NCBI GenBank assembly: GCA_934573935.1
Contig: CAKTMO010000004.1
Coordinates: forward strand, 1-64,000
DNA from: an uncultured Oscillospiraceae bacterium
GTDB lineage: Bacteria > Bacillota > Clostridia > Oscillospirales > Oscillospiraceae
DNA: 64,000 bases
Reading direction: 5' to 3'
Below, one piece after another: positions 1 to 7,440 of this stretch (position 1 is its first letter; each line of letters begins with the position of its first letter). The notes below the pieces were generated by a model. That model saw only the letters and a list, made by a program, of their open reading frames with translations. It ran no database searches and was not told the DNA's origin. Made by a program: the position numbers and the translations under genes.

Positions 1-75
1 CACCTTTAGCTCAGTTGGTAGAGCACCTGACTCTTAATCAGGGTGTCCAGGGTTCGAGTCCCTGAAGGTGTACCA
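1..75 (+). tRNA. tRNA-Lys(CTT), lacks first base
   Basis: Cloverleaf with anticodon stem CCTGA/TCAGG around the loop CTCTTAA (anticodon CTT, lysine), T arm CAGGG-TTCGAGT-CCCTG and 3' acceptor strand AAGGTGT followed by the discriminator A and an encoded CCA. The matching 5' strand begins CACCTT, so the first nucleotide lies just outside the window. It is probably the tail of a tRNA cluster. Confidence 0.95.
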
Positions 76-81
76 TAGAAG

Positions 82-110
82 ATCACCGACCCAATCGCCG
101 GTGATTTTCT
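82..110 (+). terminator. hairpin between tRNA genes
   Basis: ATCACCG (82-88) pairs with CGGTGAT (99-105) and is followed by TTT. It may be a weak terminator or a processing hairpin between the two tRNAs. Confidence 0.45.
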
Positions 111-114
111 ATAC

Positions 115-189
115 GGCCCGTTGGTCAAGTGGTTAAGACAGAGGCCTCTCACGCCTTTAACATCGGTTCGAATCCGGTACGGGTCACCA
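115..189 (+). tRNA. tRNA-Glu(CTC)
   Basis: Acceptor strands GGCCCGT and ACGGGTC pair, the anticodon stem GAGGC/GCCTT encloses the loop CTCTCAC (anticodon CTC, glutamate), and CCA is encoded. It lies 39 bases after tRNA-Lys and is probably co-transcribed. Confidence 0.95.
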
Positions 190-194
190 CAAAC

Positions 195-230
195 AAAAGA
201 GCAAGCCTTTCGGCTTGCTCTTTTTGTCTT
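195..230 (+). terminator. terminator of the tRNA Lys-Glu unit
   Basis: Long perfect stem AGCAAGCC-TTTC-GGCTTGCT followed by CTTTTTG, directly after tRNA-Glu. Confidence 0.9.
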
Positions 231-233
231 CTT

Positions 234-806
234 TCAGCGGGAAAACCGCACCACATACGAGCCCAGAACCTGTCGGCAGGGGATCCTTGCCGCGCTCTCC
301 GGACAAAGCGCCTCCTTCGGATACGCCGCCGCCACCGGCTCCGGATGGGCCGGCAGCGTCTTCCCGATGCTGACGCCGTGGGCGTCCCCCTCTGCAAAGC
401 ACCACCGGAACCGACAGTCGCAGAACTCCTTGTTGGCCGTGGTCTGCTCCGCCGGACGCAGCCGCGCCTCATCGCCAAGGAAAAAACATCCGTCGTTGTC
501 CTTCTCTGCGGGGCAGGAGCCCTCGATCCCCACGCCGGTAAAGGACAGCTCCAGGAAGTCCGTCCGGAACGTCACCGTCTCTCCCTCGCGGGAAAAGGGC
601 ACAGCCTCCCAATGGCCGATATTCAGCCACCCCCGCTTGCCGTCCTTCTCCGCCGCGGTGTTGAACTCCACATAGCCGCTCTTGCCGTCCCGCACCTCCG
701 CGTTGATTCGCAGCACCGGCCGCAGCGAGGCAAAGCCCTCCGGCAAAAGCGCCCGCAGCCGGTCCTACTCCGCGCCATAGGCCATCACATACTGTTCGAT
801 CTGCAT
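234..806 (-). pseudogene. unrecognised 190-aa protein interrupted by an in-frame TAG at codon 14
   Basis: The reading frame starts at ATG 804-806 behind a purine-rich ribosome site (GAAAGGGACGG) and reads MQIEQYVMAYGAE, then TAG (765-767), then continues uninterrupted as DRLRALLPEGFASLRPVLRI to a TGA at 234. I cannot name the family. The downstream part is well conserved in style (RGWLNIGHWEAV, FCDCRFRWCF, IPCRQVLGSYVVRF), so the stop looks recent. It is the second gene after the PhzF homologue, 26 bases downstream on the same strand, and that gene is also broken by TAG. The sense codon was probably CAG or GAG. Alternatives are a sequencing error at both sites, or internal initiation at a later codon. 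The intact product would be about 21 kDa with no signal peptide or membrane segment. Confidence 0.6.
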
Positions 807-832
807 CTTACCGTCCCTTTCTTTTCCCGCCG

Positions 833-1615
833 TCAGCCGACGTTGATATCCGCCACGGAGTAGATGGCAGCCTTGCCGCTCATCCGGATGCGCTCCCCCT
901 CCTAGGTGCAGTACAGCGTGCCGCCACGGGGGCTGGCCTGATAGGCCACCAACGTGTCCTTCCCCAGCGCCTTCACCCAATAGGGCACGATATGGCAGTG
1001 TCCGGAGCCGCACACGGGGTCCTCCGCCACGCTGCACTTGGGGGCAAAGCTGCGGGACACGCAGTCATTTCCGCCGCTGCCGGGCGCCGTGGCATGCAGC
1101 AGCAGACCGTCCAGCGCCCGCACCTTCTCCTGATCCACCACCATGTTCCGCACCGTGGCCTCGTCATCAAACACGCACAGCAGGTCGCGGCCCATATAGG
1201 CGGCCTTTGGCATGGCCCCGTTCATGGCGTCCGCCATAGCTTGGGTCACCGGCACGCTCTTCAGCGCATAGGCGGGGAAATCCATCTCGTACAGCTCCCC
1301 CTTCCGCACCACCGTCAGGTCGCCGGACAACGTGGTAAAGGTGATCTCCGTCAGCTCCGGCGCCACAAAGGTCATAATGGCGCAGGCGGTGCCCAGCGTG
1401 GCGTGGCCGCACAGGTCGATCTCGCCGCCTGGGGTAAACCACTGCAGATGATACTTCTCCCCCTCCTTCACGGCAAAGGCCGTCTCGGACAGGTTGTTCT
1501 CGCGGGTAATGGCCATCATGGTGGCCTCGTCCAGCCACTTGTCCATCACACAGACAGCGGCGGGATTGCCCGCAAACACATGGTCGGTAAAGGCGTCCAC
1601 AACATACTGGCGCAT
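833..1615 (-). pseudogene. PhzF-family isomerase-like protein, TAG at codon 238 of 261
   Basis: PhzF/DapF-fold protein of the phenazine-biosynthesis-like family, usually of unknown substrate. It starts at ATG 1613-1615 (MRQYVVDAFTDHVFAGNPAA), ten bases after AAGGAG. Family marks are the N-terminal NPAAVCV, the catalytic-type glutamate in NNLSETAF, the GGEIDLCGHATLGTA block and the second-half EDPVCGSGHC block. The frame hits TAG at 902-904 after GTLYCT and then continues EGERIRMSGKAAIYSVADIN to TGA at 833, which is the normal family C-terminus. The 23 lost residues form the last strand of the fold, so the truncated protein may or may not be stable. It has its own promoter and is followed by a second TAG-interrupted gene. 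Confidence 0.75.
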
Positions 1616-1649
1616 AGGAAGCTCACTCCTTGTTTCATTTGATGGCCCC

Positions 1650-1678
1650 AGTATAACACACTCCCCCGCCGCCCACAA
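1650..1678 (-). promoter_or_regulatory. promoter of the phzF-like unit
   Basis: On the minus strand, TTGTGG and TATACT are separated by 17 bases, about 35 bases upstream of the start codon. Confidence 0.6.
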
Positions 1679-1707
1679 CCGCATTTTTTACGGACCCCTG
1701 ACACTGG

Positions 1708-1744
1708 AAAAGGACTGCAAAACAGCGTTTTGCAGTCCTTTTTA
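1708..1744 (-). terminator. terminator after the amino acid ABC operon
   Basis: AAGGACTGCAAAAC and GTTTTGCAGTCCTT form a 14-bp stem with T runs on both strands. It ends the leftward ABC operon and could act both ways. Confidence 0.8.
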
Positions 1745-1750
1745 TGGTCA

Positions 1751-2521
1751 TTATTGCTCCGAATACCGCGCCAGGAAGTGGCGGGTACGCTCCTGCTGGG
1801 GATTGTCGATGACCTCCCGCGCCGGTCCCTGCTCCACGATAACGCCGCCGTCCATAAAGATCACCTGATCCGCCACATCCCGGGCAAAGGTCATCTCATG
1901 GGTCACGATGATCATGGTGGTGTGCTGCTGGGCAAGGCCGCGAATGACCTTCAGCACCTCGCCGGTCAGCTCCGGATCCAGGGCGGAGGTGGGCTCGTCA
2001 AAGCACAGGATGTCCGGCTTCATGGCCAGCGCACGGGCGATAGCCACACGCTGCTGCTGTCCGCCGGAGAGCTGATGGGGATAGTTCTCCATCCGGTCGG
2101 CCAGTCCCATCTTCTCCAGCAGTGCTCTGCCCTCCGCCAGAATGGTCTCCTCGCTCTCGCCGGTTTTTTCCGTCTTCGCCATCAGCTTGCGGGCCAGCGT
2201 CACATTCTCCAGCGCCGTGTACTGGGGGAATAAATTGAAGCTTTGAAACACCAGTCCAAAGTGCAGCCGCTTCTTGCGGATGTCCGCCTCCCGCCGCGTA
2301 TTGGGGTCGGCGGCGTCGAACAGCGTCTTGCCCCGCACGGAGATCACACCCTGATCCGGCGTCTCCAGAAAGTTCAGGCACCGCAGCAGCGTGGTCTTGC
2401 CGCTGCCGGAGGAACCGATGATGGAGAGGGCCTGCCCCTCCTCCAGCGAAAAGCTGATATCCCTCAGCACCGAGGTGTCGCCAAAGTGCTTCTCGATGTG
2501 CTGTACGTCCAAAATCGCCAT
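1751..2521 (-). CDS. polar amino acid ABC transporter ATP-binding protein
   Basis: ATPase of a GlnQ/HisP-type importer, 256 residues, the family's usual length. Visible motifs in order are Walker A GSSGSGKTT (about 36-44), Q-loop VFQSFNLFPQYTALENV, signature LSGGQQQRVAIARAL, Walker B ILCFDEPTSALDPE and the switch histidine in IIVTHEM. The FQSFNLFP stretch is typical of the amino acid branch. It is the last gene of a three-gene operon (binding protein, permease, ATPase), 12 bases after the permease, and a strong hairpin terminator follows. It works on the cytoplasmic face, powering uptake through the permease dimer encoded just upstream. The exact substrate cannot be read from this subunit. 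Confidence 0.93.
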   Translation of the reverse strand: MAILDVQHIEKHFGDTSVLRDISFSLEEGQALSIIGSSGSGKTTLLRCLNFLETPDQGVISVRGKTLFDAADPNTRREADIRKKRLHFGLVFQSFNLFPQYTALENVTLARKLMAKTEKTGESEETILAEGRALLEKMGLADRMENYPHQLSGGQQQRVAIARALAMKPDILCFDEPTSALDPELTGEVLKVIRGLAQQHTTMIIVTHEMTFARDVADQVIFMDGGVIVEQGPAREVIDNPQQERTRHFLARYSEQ

Positions 2522-2533
2522 GGTGATACCTCC

Positions 2534-3190
2534 TTACTTAAAGTAGCTGAGCTTGCGCTCGATGTAGTTGAACAGCAGCGTCAAAATGCCCACAAAGGCC
2601 AGATAGAACACCGCCGTATAGAACAGCGGCCAGATGATACCGGCGGATTTCATATAGGCCTCGCCCGCCTTGATCAGCTCCGTCACCGCAATGATACGGG
2701 CCAGAGACGTATCCTTCACCAGCGTGATGATCTCGTTGGACATGGGGGGCACGATGCGCTTCACCATCTGCAGCAGCGTCACCTGGAAAAAGATCTGGCT
2801 CTTGGTCATGCCCAGCACCTGTCCGGCCTCCTGCTGCCCCACCGGCACGCCTTCGATGCCGCCCTTATAGATCACGGCGAAATAGCAGGCGTAGTTGATG
2901 ACAAAGGCCACCACACAGGCCGCCATGCGCCCATCGGAGAAATAGGCCCAGATGTTGTTGTCAAACCATTTGCCGGGGCCGTAGAAAATGATGATCAGCT
3001 GCAGCATCAGCGGCGTGCCGCGGATGATCCACACGATCACGTTGAACAGCCAGCTCACCGGCTTGCACCGGCTGCGCAGGGCAAAGGCGATCAGCAGCCC
3101 CAGCGGAACAGAAAACAGCAGCGTCAGGAAAAAGATCTTCAAAAGCTCGCCCATACCCTGAAGCAGCGAAAGGGTGACGGTCAGGAACAT
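2534..3190 (-). CDS. polar amino acid ABC transporter permease
   Basis: Inner-membrane subunit of the HisM/GlnP family, 218 residues. It has about five hydrophobic segments, the family's N-terminal IIRGTPLMLQLIIIF stretch, and an EAA-type cytoplasmic loop (GQQEAGQVLGMTKSQIFFQV) that docks on the ATPase. A single permease gene implies a homodimer. It lies between the binding-protein gene (114-base gap with a stable hairpin) and the ATPase gene. AAGGAG precedes the ATG at 3188-3190. Confidence 0.93.
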   Translation of the reverse strand: MFLTVTLSLLQGMGELLKIFFLTLLFSVPLGLLIAFALRSRCKPVSWLFNVIVWIIRGTPLMLQLIIIFYGPGKWFDNNIWAYFSDGRMAACVVAFVINYACYFAVIYKGGIEGVPVGQQEAGQVLGMTKSQIFFQVTLLQMVKRIVPPMSNEIITLVKDTSLARIIAVTELIKAGEAYMKSAGIIWPLFYTAVFYLAFVGILTLLFNYIERKLSYFK

Positions 3191-3253
3191 GATAAAACTC
3201 CTTTATGTATGATGGAAAACCGCGAAAATCGTAACAGTCAAAAGCCGCCCAAA

Positions 3254-3280
3254 GGCAGAGAGCGGGAACCGCTCTCTGCC
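3254..3280 (-). other. intercistronic hairpin in the ABC operon
   Basis: A perfect 12-bp stem GGCAGAGAGCGG/CCGCTCTCTGCC with a three-base loop and no T tract lies between binding-protein and permease genes. Such hairpins usually stabilise or attenuate the transcript so that more binding protein than membrane subunits is made. Confidence 0.6.
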
Positions 3281-3304
3281 GATGAGATATCGTTTGCGGG
3301 AAAT

Positions 3305-4117
3305 TTACTTGGTGATGACCACCTGTGCGTTCTCACAGTAGGCGTTGGTGCACTCCATGGCTGCCATCACACCGTCGGTCAGGGTCATGCCGTTCCACAC
3401 CACATCGATGTTCTTGCTGTCCAGCTCGTTGACCTTCATGTCCCAGTCGATGACCACGAACTCGATGTCAACGCCCAGCTTCTCGGCCACCAGCTTGGCC
3501 ATGTCGGCGTCAAAGCCGATCCACTCGTCGTTGGCGTCCTTGTAATCCATGGGGGCGAACTCGGTGATGCCCACCACCAGCTTGCCCTTGCCCTGGATGT
3601 AAGCCACATCGCTGTCGGACTCGGAAGCGGTGAACTCAGCGGCGGGCTGCTCCAGCAGAGCCTCCTGCACGCCGTAGGTCTTGGCCAGCTCCACCATGCT
3701 GCCGTCGGCATAAGCCGCGGACATCACGCTGTTGATGTAGGAGGCCAGGTCGCTGCCCTTGCGGCAGCCTGCGCCGTACAGCTCAGAGGTCAGCTTCTGA
3801 TCGGTGACCTTCAGGTTGGGATAGCTGGTGCCCTCGCCCACCATGGCGCCGGCCATCAGCAGGTCGATGATAGCGGCGTCGGAGGTACCGGCGTCCACTT
3901 CCATCAGCGCGTCAGCCTGAGAACCCACGGAATTGATCTTCCAGCCCTTCTCGTTGGCCACTTCCTCGCCGGCGCTGCCGGCTTCCACGGCGTAGGTCAG
4001 CTCCGGCTGCGCGTCGCTGTTGTCATCCGTGCTTGCATCGGGGTTTGCCTGATTGCCGCAGGCCACCAGGCTCAGCGCCATCACCAGCGCCAGCATCATT
4101 GCCAAAAACTTTTTCAT
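3305..4117 (-). CDS. amino acid ABC transporter substrate-binding lipoprotein, circularly permuted
   Basis: Lipoprotein of 270 residues: signal peptide ending in the lipobox LVAC with Cys20, then an acidic linker. The body matches the family 3 solute-binding fold but in swapped order. Residues 40-157 (VEAGSAGEEVANEKGW, then DALMEVDAGTSDAAIIDLLM, then the ELYGAGCRKGSDLASYINSV helix region) correspond to the usual second lobe. Residues 176-270 (GKLVVGITEFAPMDYKD, GFDADMAKLVAEKLGV, NGMTLT and the final ENAQVVITK) correspond to the usual first lobe. The break falls at the hinge, so a closed two-lobe fold remains possible. It is first in its operon, behind a promoter with a possible operator. The substrate is probably a polar amino acid. 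I am sure of the lobe order; that it is functional is inferred from the intact operon. Confidence 0.88.
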   Translation of the reverse strand: MKKFLAMMLALVMALSLVACGNQANPDASTDDNSDAQPELTYAVEAGSAGEEVANEKGWKINSVGSQADALMEVDAGTSDAAIIDLLMAGAMVGEGTSYPNLKVTDQKLTSELYGAGCRKGSDLASYINSVMSAAYADGSMVELAKTYGVQEALLEQPAAEFTASESDSDVAYIQGKGKLVVGITEFAPMDYKDANDEWIGFDADMAKLVAEKLGVDIEFVVIDWDMKVNELDSKNIDVVWNGMTLTDGVMAAMECTNAYCENAQVVITK

Positions 4118-4183
4118 GTTACGTTTCTCCTTTTTTCGTGGGCGTCTTTGTCGGCGCCGTGTGTTGTTTTTTAGTATGGTAAT

Positions 4184-4215
4184 ACTCTACCACTTTATCA
4201 CGCTAATGTAAAGTG
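4184..4215 (-). promoter_or_regulatory. promoter and candidate operator of the amino acid ABC operon
   Basis: On the minus strand, TTTACA (4207-4212) and TAGAGT (4184-4189) are 17 bases apart. The inverted repeat CACTTTA-N11-TAAAGTG (4191-4215) overlaps the -35 and spacer, a position suited to a repressor. Confidence 0.5.
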
Positions 4216-4335
4216 TCGTTGCTGACAAAAGAAGCCAAATTTTTCGGGCCGTATTTCACAAATCTGACAAAATACCCCATACAGGACGGCATGCCGAATA
4301 AAATGTAGGGGGCGGCGTCCGGTGTCATTTCCCCT

Positions 4336-4364
4336 CTTGCCCGAAATCATCGATTTCCGGCAAG
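4336..4364. repeat. imperfect inverted repeat next to rnpB
   Basis: CTTGCCCGAAAT and ATTTCCGGCAAG are inverted with one mismatch. It lies just beyond the rnpB terminator and has no assigned role. The bases just left of it (4304-4320) resemble one arm of the repeat at 28635-28724. Confidence 0.4.
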
Positions 4365-4365
4365 G

Positions 4366-4394
4366 AAAAAGGCGGCGTTCCCCGCCGCCTTTTC
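4366..4394 (-). terminator. rnpB terminator
   Basis: AAGGCGGCG/CGCCGCCTT stem, with T tract on the minus strand, a few bases after the RNase P RNA 3' end. Confidence 0.85.
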
Positions 4395-4401
4395 CATATC
4401 A

Positions 4402-4762
4402 CACGAGTCGATCTGTAAGCCGGGTTCTGTCTTGACAGTCATCTATCTAGGCGTACCGTTGCCGATACGCTCAAGCCACCTCGGGGACGGCCGGGCCAGC
4501 CAATGTCCCCCTGCCGGTGTTGCTCCGGATAGAGTTTACAGCGACGGACGCTTCCACGCCGTCGGGTGAGCTCTTACCTCACCTTTCCACCCTTACTCCG
4601 CCGCGCTCCCGAAGGAGCAGCCGCAAAGCGGTATATCTCTGTTGCACTTTTCCTGAAGTCGCCTTCGGCGGGCGTTACCCGTTATCCTTGCCCTGTGGAG
4701 CCCGGACTTTCCTCATCGGCAGGCTTTCGCCTTGCCGCCGCGACTGTCTGATCCACTCGCAG
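4402..4762 (-). ncRNA. rnpB: RNase P RNA
   Basis: Catalytic RNA of RNase P, which matures tRNA 5' ends, about 360 nt. Read on the minus strand it shows the universally conserved GAGGAAAGTCCGGGCTCC near the 5' end, the GGTAACGCC segment, GGTAAGAGCTCACC, the AAACTCTATCCGGAGCAA core and the 3' AGACAGAACCCGGCTTACAG. The 5' and 3' ends GAGTGGATC and GATCGACTC pair. It has a near-consensus promoter just upstream and a terminator just downstream. Ends are placed to within about five bases. Confidence 0.95.
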
Positions 4763-4767
4763 TCCCC

Positions 4768-4796
4768 ATTGTACCCAACCTTGGAACAAAAGTCAA
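4768..4796 (-). promoter_or_regulatory. rnpB promoter
   Basis: TTGACT and TACAAT are separated by 17 bases on the minus strand; transcription would start at the RNase P RNA 5' end. Confidence 0.8.
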
Positions 4797-4822
4797 CGAA
4801 AAATCCCATTCCAGGGCAACTA

Positions 4823-4852
4823 TTGCCTTTTCCCGCCGTCTTATGCTATAAT
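4823..4852 (+). promoter_or_regulatory. promoter of the 4921 membrane gene
   Basis: TTGCCT and TATAAT with an 18-base spacer, about 70 bases ahead of the start codon. A short hairpin (GCCCC/GGGGC) sits in the leader. Confidence 0.6.
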
Positions 4853-4920
4853 CTGGAAAACAAATCCAGCTGTATCCGCCCCATTTCGGGGCAGTATACC
4901 GATAGAAAGGGATATCATCT

Positions 4921-5757
4921 ATGAAAAAACGACCCAACCTCGTTCCCCAGCCGCGGGATCTGAAGGCCGCCATCCGCCGCCAGCCCGCCGTTTTCACCGT
5001 CTACCTGGTGCTGCGGCTCATCGTCCTGGCCACGCTGGTGTCCTCCCTCGTCCGCGGCGAATATGAAAGCGCCTTCATCTGCCTCCTGGTGCTGGTGCTG
5101 TTCATGCTGCCCTTCTTCATCCAACAGAACTTCGGCATCGAGCTGCCCTCCACCCTGGAGATCATCATTCTCCTCTTCATCTTCGCCGCCGAGATATTGG
5201 GAGAGCTGGAATGCTACTTCATCACCTATCCCTATTGGGACTCCATGCTCCACACCACCACCGGCTTTCTCTGCGCCGCCACCGGCTTCGCCCTGATCGA
5301 CATCCTCAACCGCAACAGCCGCATCAAATTCCAGCTCTCCCCCATCTACGTGGCCCTGGCGGCCTTCTGCTTCTCCATGACCGTGGGCGTCCTGTGGGAG
5401 TTCTTCGAGTTCGGCATGGACCGCCTCTTCCACATGGATATGCAGAAGGACACCGTGATCCAGTCCATCACCTCCGTCATGCTGGACCCCACCCATAAAA
5501 ACATCCCCGTCACCATCGACGGCATCACCTCCGTGGCCGTCAACGGCCAGGATCTGGGCTTCGGCGGCTATCTGGACATCGGACTGTATGACACCATGGA
5601 GGACCTGTTCGTCAACTTCATCGGCGCCGTGGTCTTCAGCACCATCGGCTACTTCTATATCAAGCACCGCGGCAAGGGTAAGCTGGCCAAAGCCTTCATC
5701 CCCACCATCACCGAGCCGTCTCCCGACACGCCGCCGGGGGAAACCCCCGCCGAATGA
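4921..5757 (+). CDS. YjdF/DUF2238-like integral membrane protein
   Basis: A 278-residue membrane protein with about six hydrophobic segments between residues 25 and 245. Conserved-looking polar pieces are YWDSMLHTTTGFLCAATGFA, GVLWEFFEFGMD with DMQKDT, and the late DTMEDLFVNFIGA, all containing acidic or histidine residues inside or beside membrane helices, as in the YjdF/DUF2238 group. The tail is proline-rich and cytoplasmic. Function is unknown in this family. It is a single-gene unit with its own promoter and a strong terminator, divergent from rnpB. The start has GAAAGGG ten bases upstream. Confidence 0.65.
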   Translation: MKKRPNLVPQPRDLKAAIRRQPAVFTVYLVLRLIVLATLVSSLVRGEYESAFICLLVLVLFMLPFFIQQNFGIELPSTLEIIILLFIFAAEILGELECYFITYPYWDSMLHTTTGFLCAATGFALIDILNRNSRIKFQLSPIYVALAAFCFSMTVGVLWEFFEFGMDRLFHMDMQKDTVIQSITSVMLDPTHKNIPVTIDGITSVAVNGQDLGFGGYLDIGLYDTMEDLFVNFIGAVVFSTIGYFYIKHRGKGKLAKAFIPTITEPSPDTPPGETPAE

Positions 5758-5768
5758 CCCACATACAG

Positions 5769-5802
5769 AAAGGACCTCCGGCCCATGGCCGGAGGTCCTT
5801 TT
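5769..5802. terminator. bidirectional terminator
   Basis: AAAGGACCTCCGGCC-CAT-GGCCGGAGGTCCTTTT, a 15-bp perfect stem between two convergent genes. Confidence 0.9.
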
Positions 5803-5819
5803 CCTATGTCCGTTTCTTT

Positions 5820-6497
5820 TTAGTTGTTGCCGGAAGACAGATAGGGCTGTACCGCCGCCGCCACGTTGGAAATGCACATGGTCTGCAGCCACACACGGCC
5901 GGGGCCGGTCAGCAGGGTATTAAACAGACCCTCGCCGCCCAGCAGCTTGTTCTTCATGCCGGGCACCTGACGGATCTCCATCTGCACGCCGGAGGTGAAG
6001 CCCGCCACGTTGCCGGTATCCACCACGATCTGCTGTCCAGGCTGCAACTCATACTCCACCAGCTCGCCGTCGATCTCGGCAAAGGCCATGCCGCTGCCGC
6101 TCAGACGCTGCATAATGAAGCCCTCGCCGCCGAACAGGCCCACGCCCAGCTTCTTGTTGAAGTGGATCGACAGCTCCACACCAGGCTCCGCCGCCAAAAA
6201 AGCGCTCTTCTGCAGGATCATATCCTGACCAGGCGCCACCTGGATCGCCTTGATCTGGCCGGGGAAGCTGGAGCCGAAAGCGATCATGCCCGTGCCGGTG
6301 GCCGTATAGATGTTCTGGAAAATGCTCTCGCCGGAAAGCGCCTTGGAGAACATCTTGCCCAGTCCGCCGCCCTTGGTCTCCATCTGCATGTTGGGGGTCA
6401 TCCAAACCATCGAGCCCTTTTCCGTGACCATCTGCTCGCCGTGCTCCAGATGGCAGACTACCACCGGAAAGGAACCACCCAAAATCTCGTAACGCAT
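5820..6497 (-). CDS. TIGR00266/AIM24 family protein
   Basis: A 225-residue protein of the AIM24 (TIGR00266) beta-helix family. The start MRYEILGGSFPVVVCHLEHG is the family signature, and repeated Gly-rich beta segments follow (GSMVWMTPNMQMETKGGG, FGGEGFIMQRLSG, LGGEGLFNTLLTGPG). No signal peptide or membrane helix. In bacteria the role is unknown; homologues occur widely beside stress and membrane genes. It is a single-gene unit with a promoter at 6533-6562, and it converges on the 4921 gene. Confidence 0.85.
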   Translation of the reverse strand: MRYEILGGSFPVVVCHLEHGEQMVTEKGSMVWMTPNMQMETKGGGLGKMFSKALSGESIFQNIYTATGTGMIAFGSSFPGQIKAIQVAPGQDMILQKSAFLAAEPGVELSIHFNKKLGVGLFGGEGFIMQRLSGSGMAFAEIDGELVEYELQPGQQIVVDTGNVAGFTSGVQMEIRQVPGMKNKLLGGEGLFNTLLTGPGRVWLQTMCISNVAAAVQPYLSSGNN

Positions 6498-6532
6498 CTC
6501 TTTGTCCTCCCAAATATAATTGAAGTTCTTTT

Positions 6533-6562
6533 ATTGTACCATGCCAACGTACACTTTGGCAA
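6533..6562 (-). promoter_or_regulatory. promoter of the AIM24 gene
   Basis: TTGCCA and TACAAT on the minus strand with an 18-base spacer. Confidence 0.6.
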
Positions 6563-6581
6563 CCATTTTCCGGAAACGCTC

Positions 6582-6610
6582 TTGTATCTTTTTTTCTCTT
6601 CTGCTACAAT
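6582..6610 (+). promoter_or_regulatory. promoter of the 6643 ABC ATPase
   Basis: TTGTAT and TACAAT with a 17-base spacer, 33 bases ahead of the start. Confidence 0.6.
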
Positions 6611-6642
6611 AAGTCAGAATCTAACGAAAACGAGGCAGCAGC

Positions 6643-7410
6643 ATGGACGCGGTAACACTCAAGCACGTGGAAAAATCCTATACCACCTACAGTACGGAGG
6701 TCGTCATCACCGGCCAGCAGCGGGAGAGCCGCACGCGGCAGGTGCTGCGGGATCTGTCCGTCTCCTTCCCCGCCGGACAGCTTACGGTGATCGTGGGCCG
6801 CAGCGGCTGCGGAAAAAGCACCCTCTTGAAGCTGCTGGCGGGAAGCGAGCAGCCGGATTCCGGCCAGGTGACCATCCCCGAGGGCTGGCACAACGCCATG
6901 CTCAGCCCCGATCCCTACGTGATCTCCTGGACAAACGTGCAGCGCAACGTGGCCATGGCCTGCGGCGTAGGCAAAACGCCGGAGGAGCGCTATGAAAAAG
7001 CCCGCGACTTCGTCCGGCTGGTGGGGCTGGAGGACTACGCCGACCTGACGCCGGCGGAGCTGTCCACCGGAATGAAGCAGCGTCTGGGCCTTGCCCGTGT
7101 GCTGGCCGGTCAGGCGGAGCTGCTGCTGATGGACGAACCCTTCGCCTCTCTGGACTTTCTCACCCGTCAGGAGCTGCAGACCCAGCTGCTGGCCATCCAG
7201 TCCGCCATGCCCCGCACCATCGTTCTGGTGACCCACCAGCTGGAGGAGGCCCTGGTGCTGGGCCAGAAGATCATCGTCATGCACCCCGACAGCACCCTTC
7301 AGGAATTCGACCTGTCCCACGAGCCCTATCCCCGCCCCCTGGACAGTCCCCGTATGCAGGCGCTGAAACGGGAGATCACTGATGCGTGCAGGCACCCCTC
7401 CGCCCAGTAA
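6643..7410 (+). CDS. orphan ABC transporter ATP-binding protein (nitrate/taurine type)
   Basis: A 255-residue ABC ATPase closest in style to the SsuB/TauB/NrtD group. Walker A GRSGCGKST, signature LSTGMKQRLGLARVL, Walker B LLLMDEPFASLD and the switch histidine in VTHQLEEAL are intact. Where relatives have FQDP at the Q-loop, this protein reads LSPDPYVISWTNV, so the glutamine that senses the gamma-phosphate is missing. The N-terminus also has an extra polar stretch (about residues 12-30). No permease or binding protein lies nearby, so it is an orphan that either works with distant partners or is not a transporter subunit. It has its own promoter and terminator. Confidence 0.8.
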   Translation: MDAVTLKHVEKSYTTYSTEVVITGQQRESRTRQVLRDLSVSFPAGQLTVIVGRSGCGKSTLLKLLAGSEQPDSGQVTIPEGWHNAMLSPDPYVISWTNVQRNVAMACGVGKTPEERYEKARDFVRLVGLEDYADLTPAELSTGMKQRLGLARVLAGQAELLLMDEPFASLDFLTRQELQTQLLAIQSAMPRTIVLVTHQLEEALVLGQKIIVMHPDSTLQEFDLSHEPYPRPLDSPRMQALKREITDACRHPSAQ

Positions 7411-7440
7411 CCTCTCCTTCTCAAATAACGAAAACGATCC

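Noticed and set aside
129-863. Open frame running through tRNA-Glu and the TAG-interrupted gene
   Set aside because: It includes a tRNA and is antisense to a recognisable reading frame; no protein-like composition.
765-904. TAG read as an amino acid throughout this genome
   Set aside because: murD, pcrA and the YoaP-like gene end naturally in TAG, so only local suppression or mutation is tenable.
2243-4174. Long plus-strand open frame opposite the amino acid ABC operon
   Set aside because: Its translation is rich in His, Gln, Gly and Arg with no domain, as expected of the complement of GC-rich genes; the minus-strand genes are unmistakable.
4517-4924. Short open frames within 4517-4997
   Set aside because: They lie in the RNase P RNA and its promoter region.
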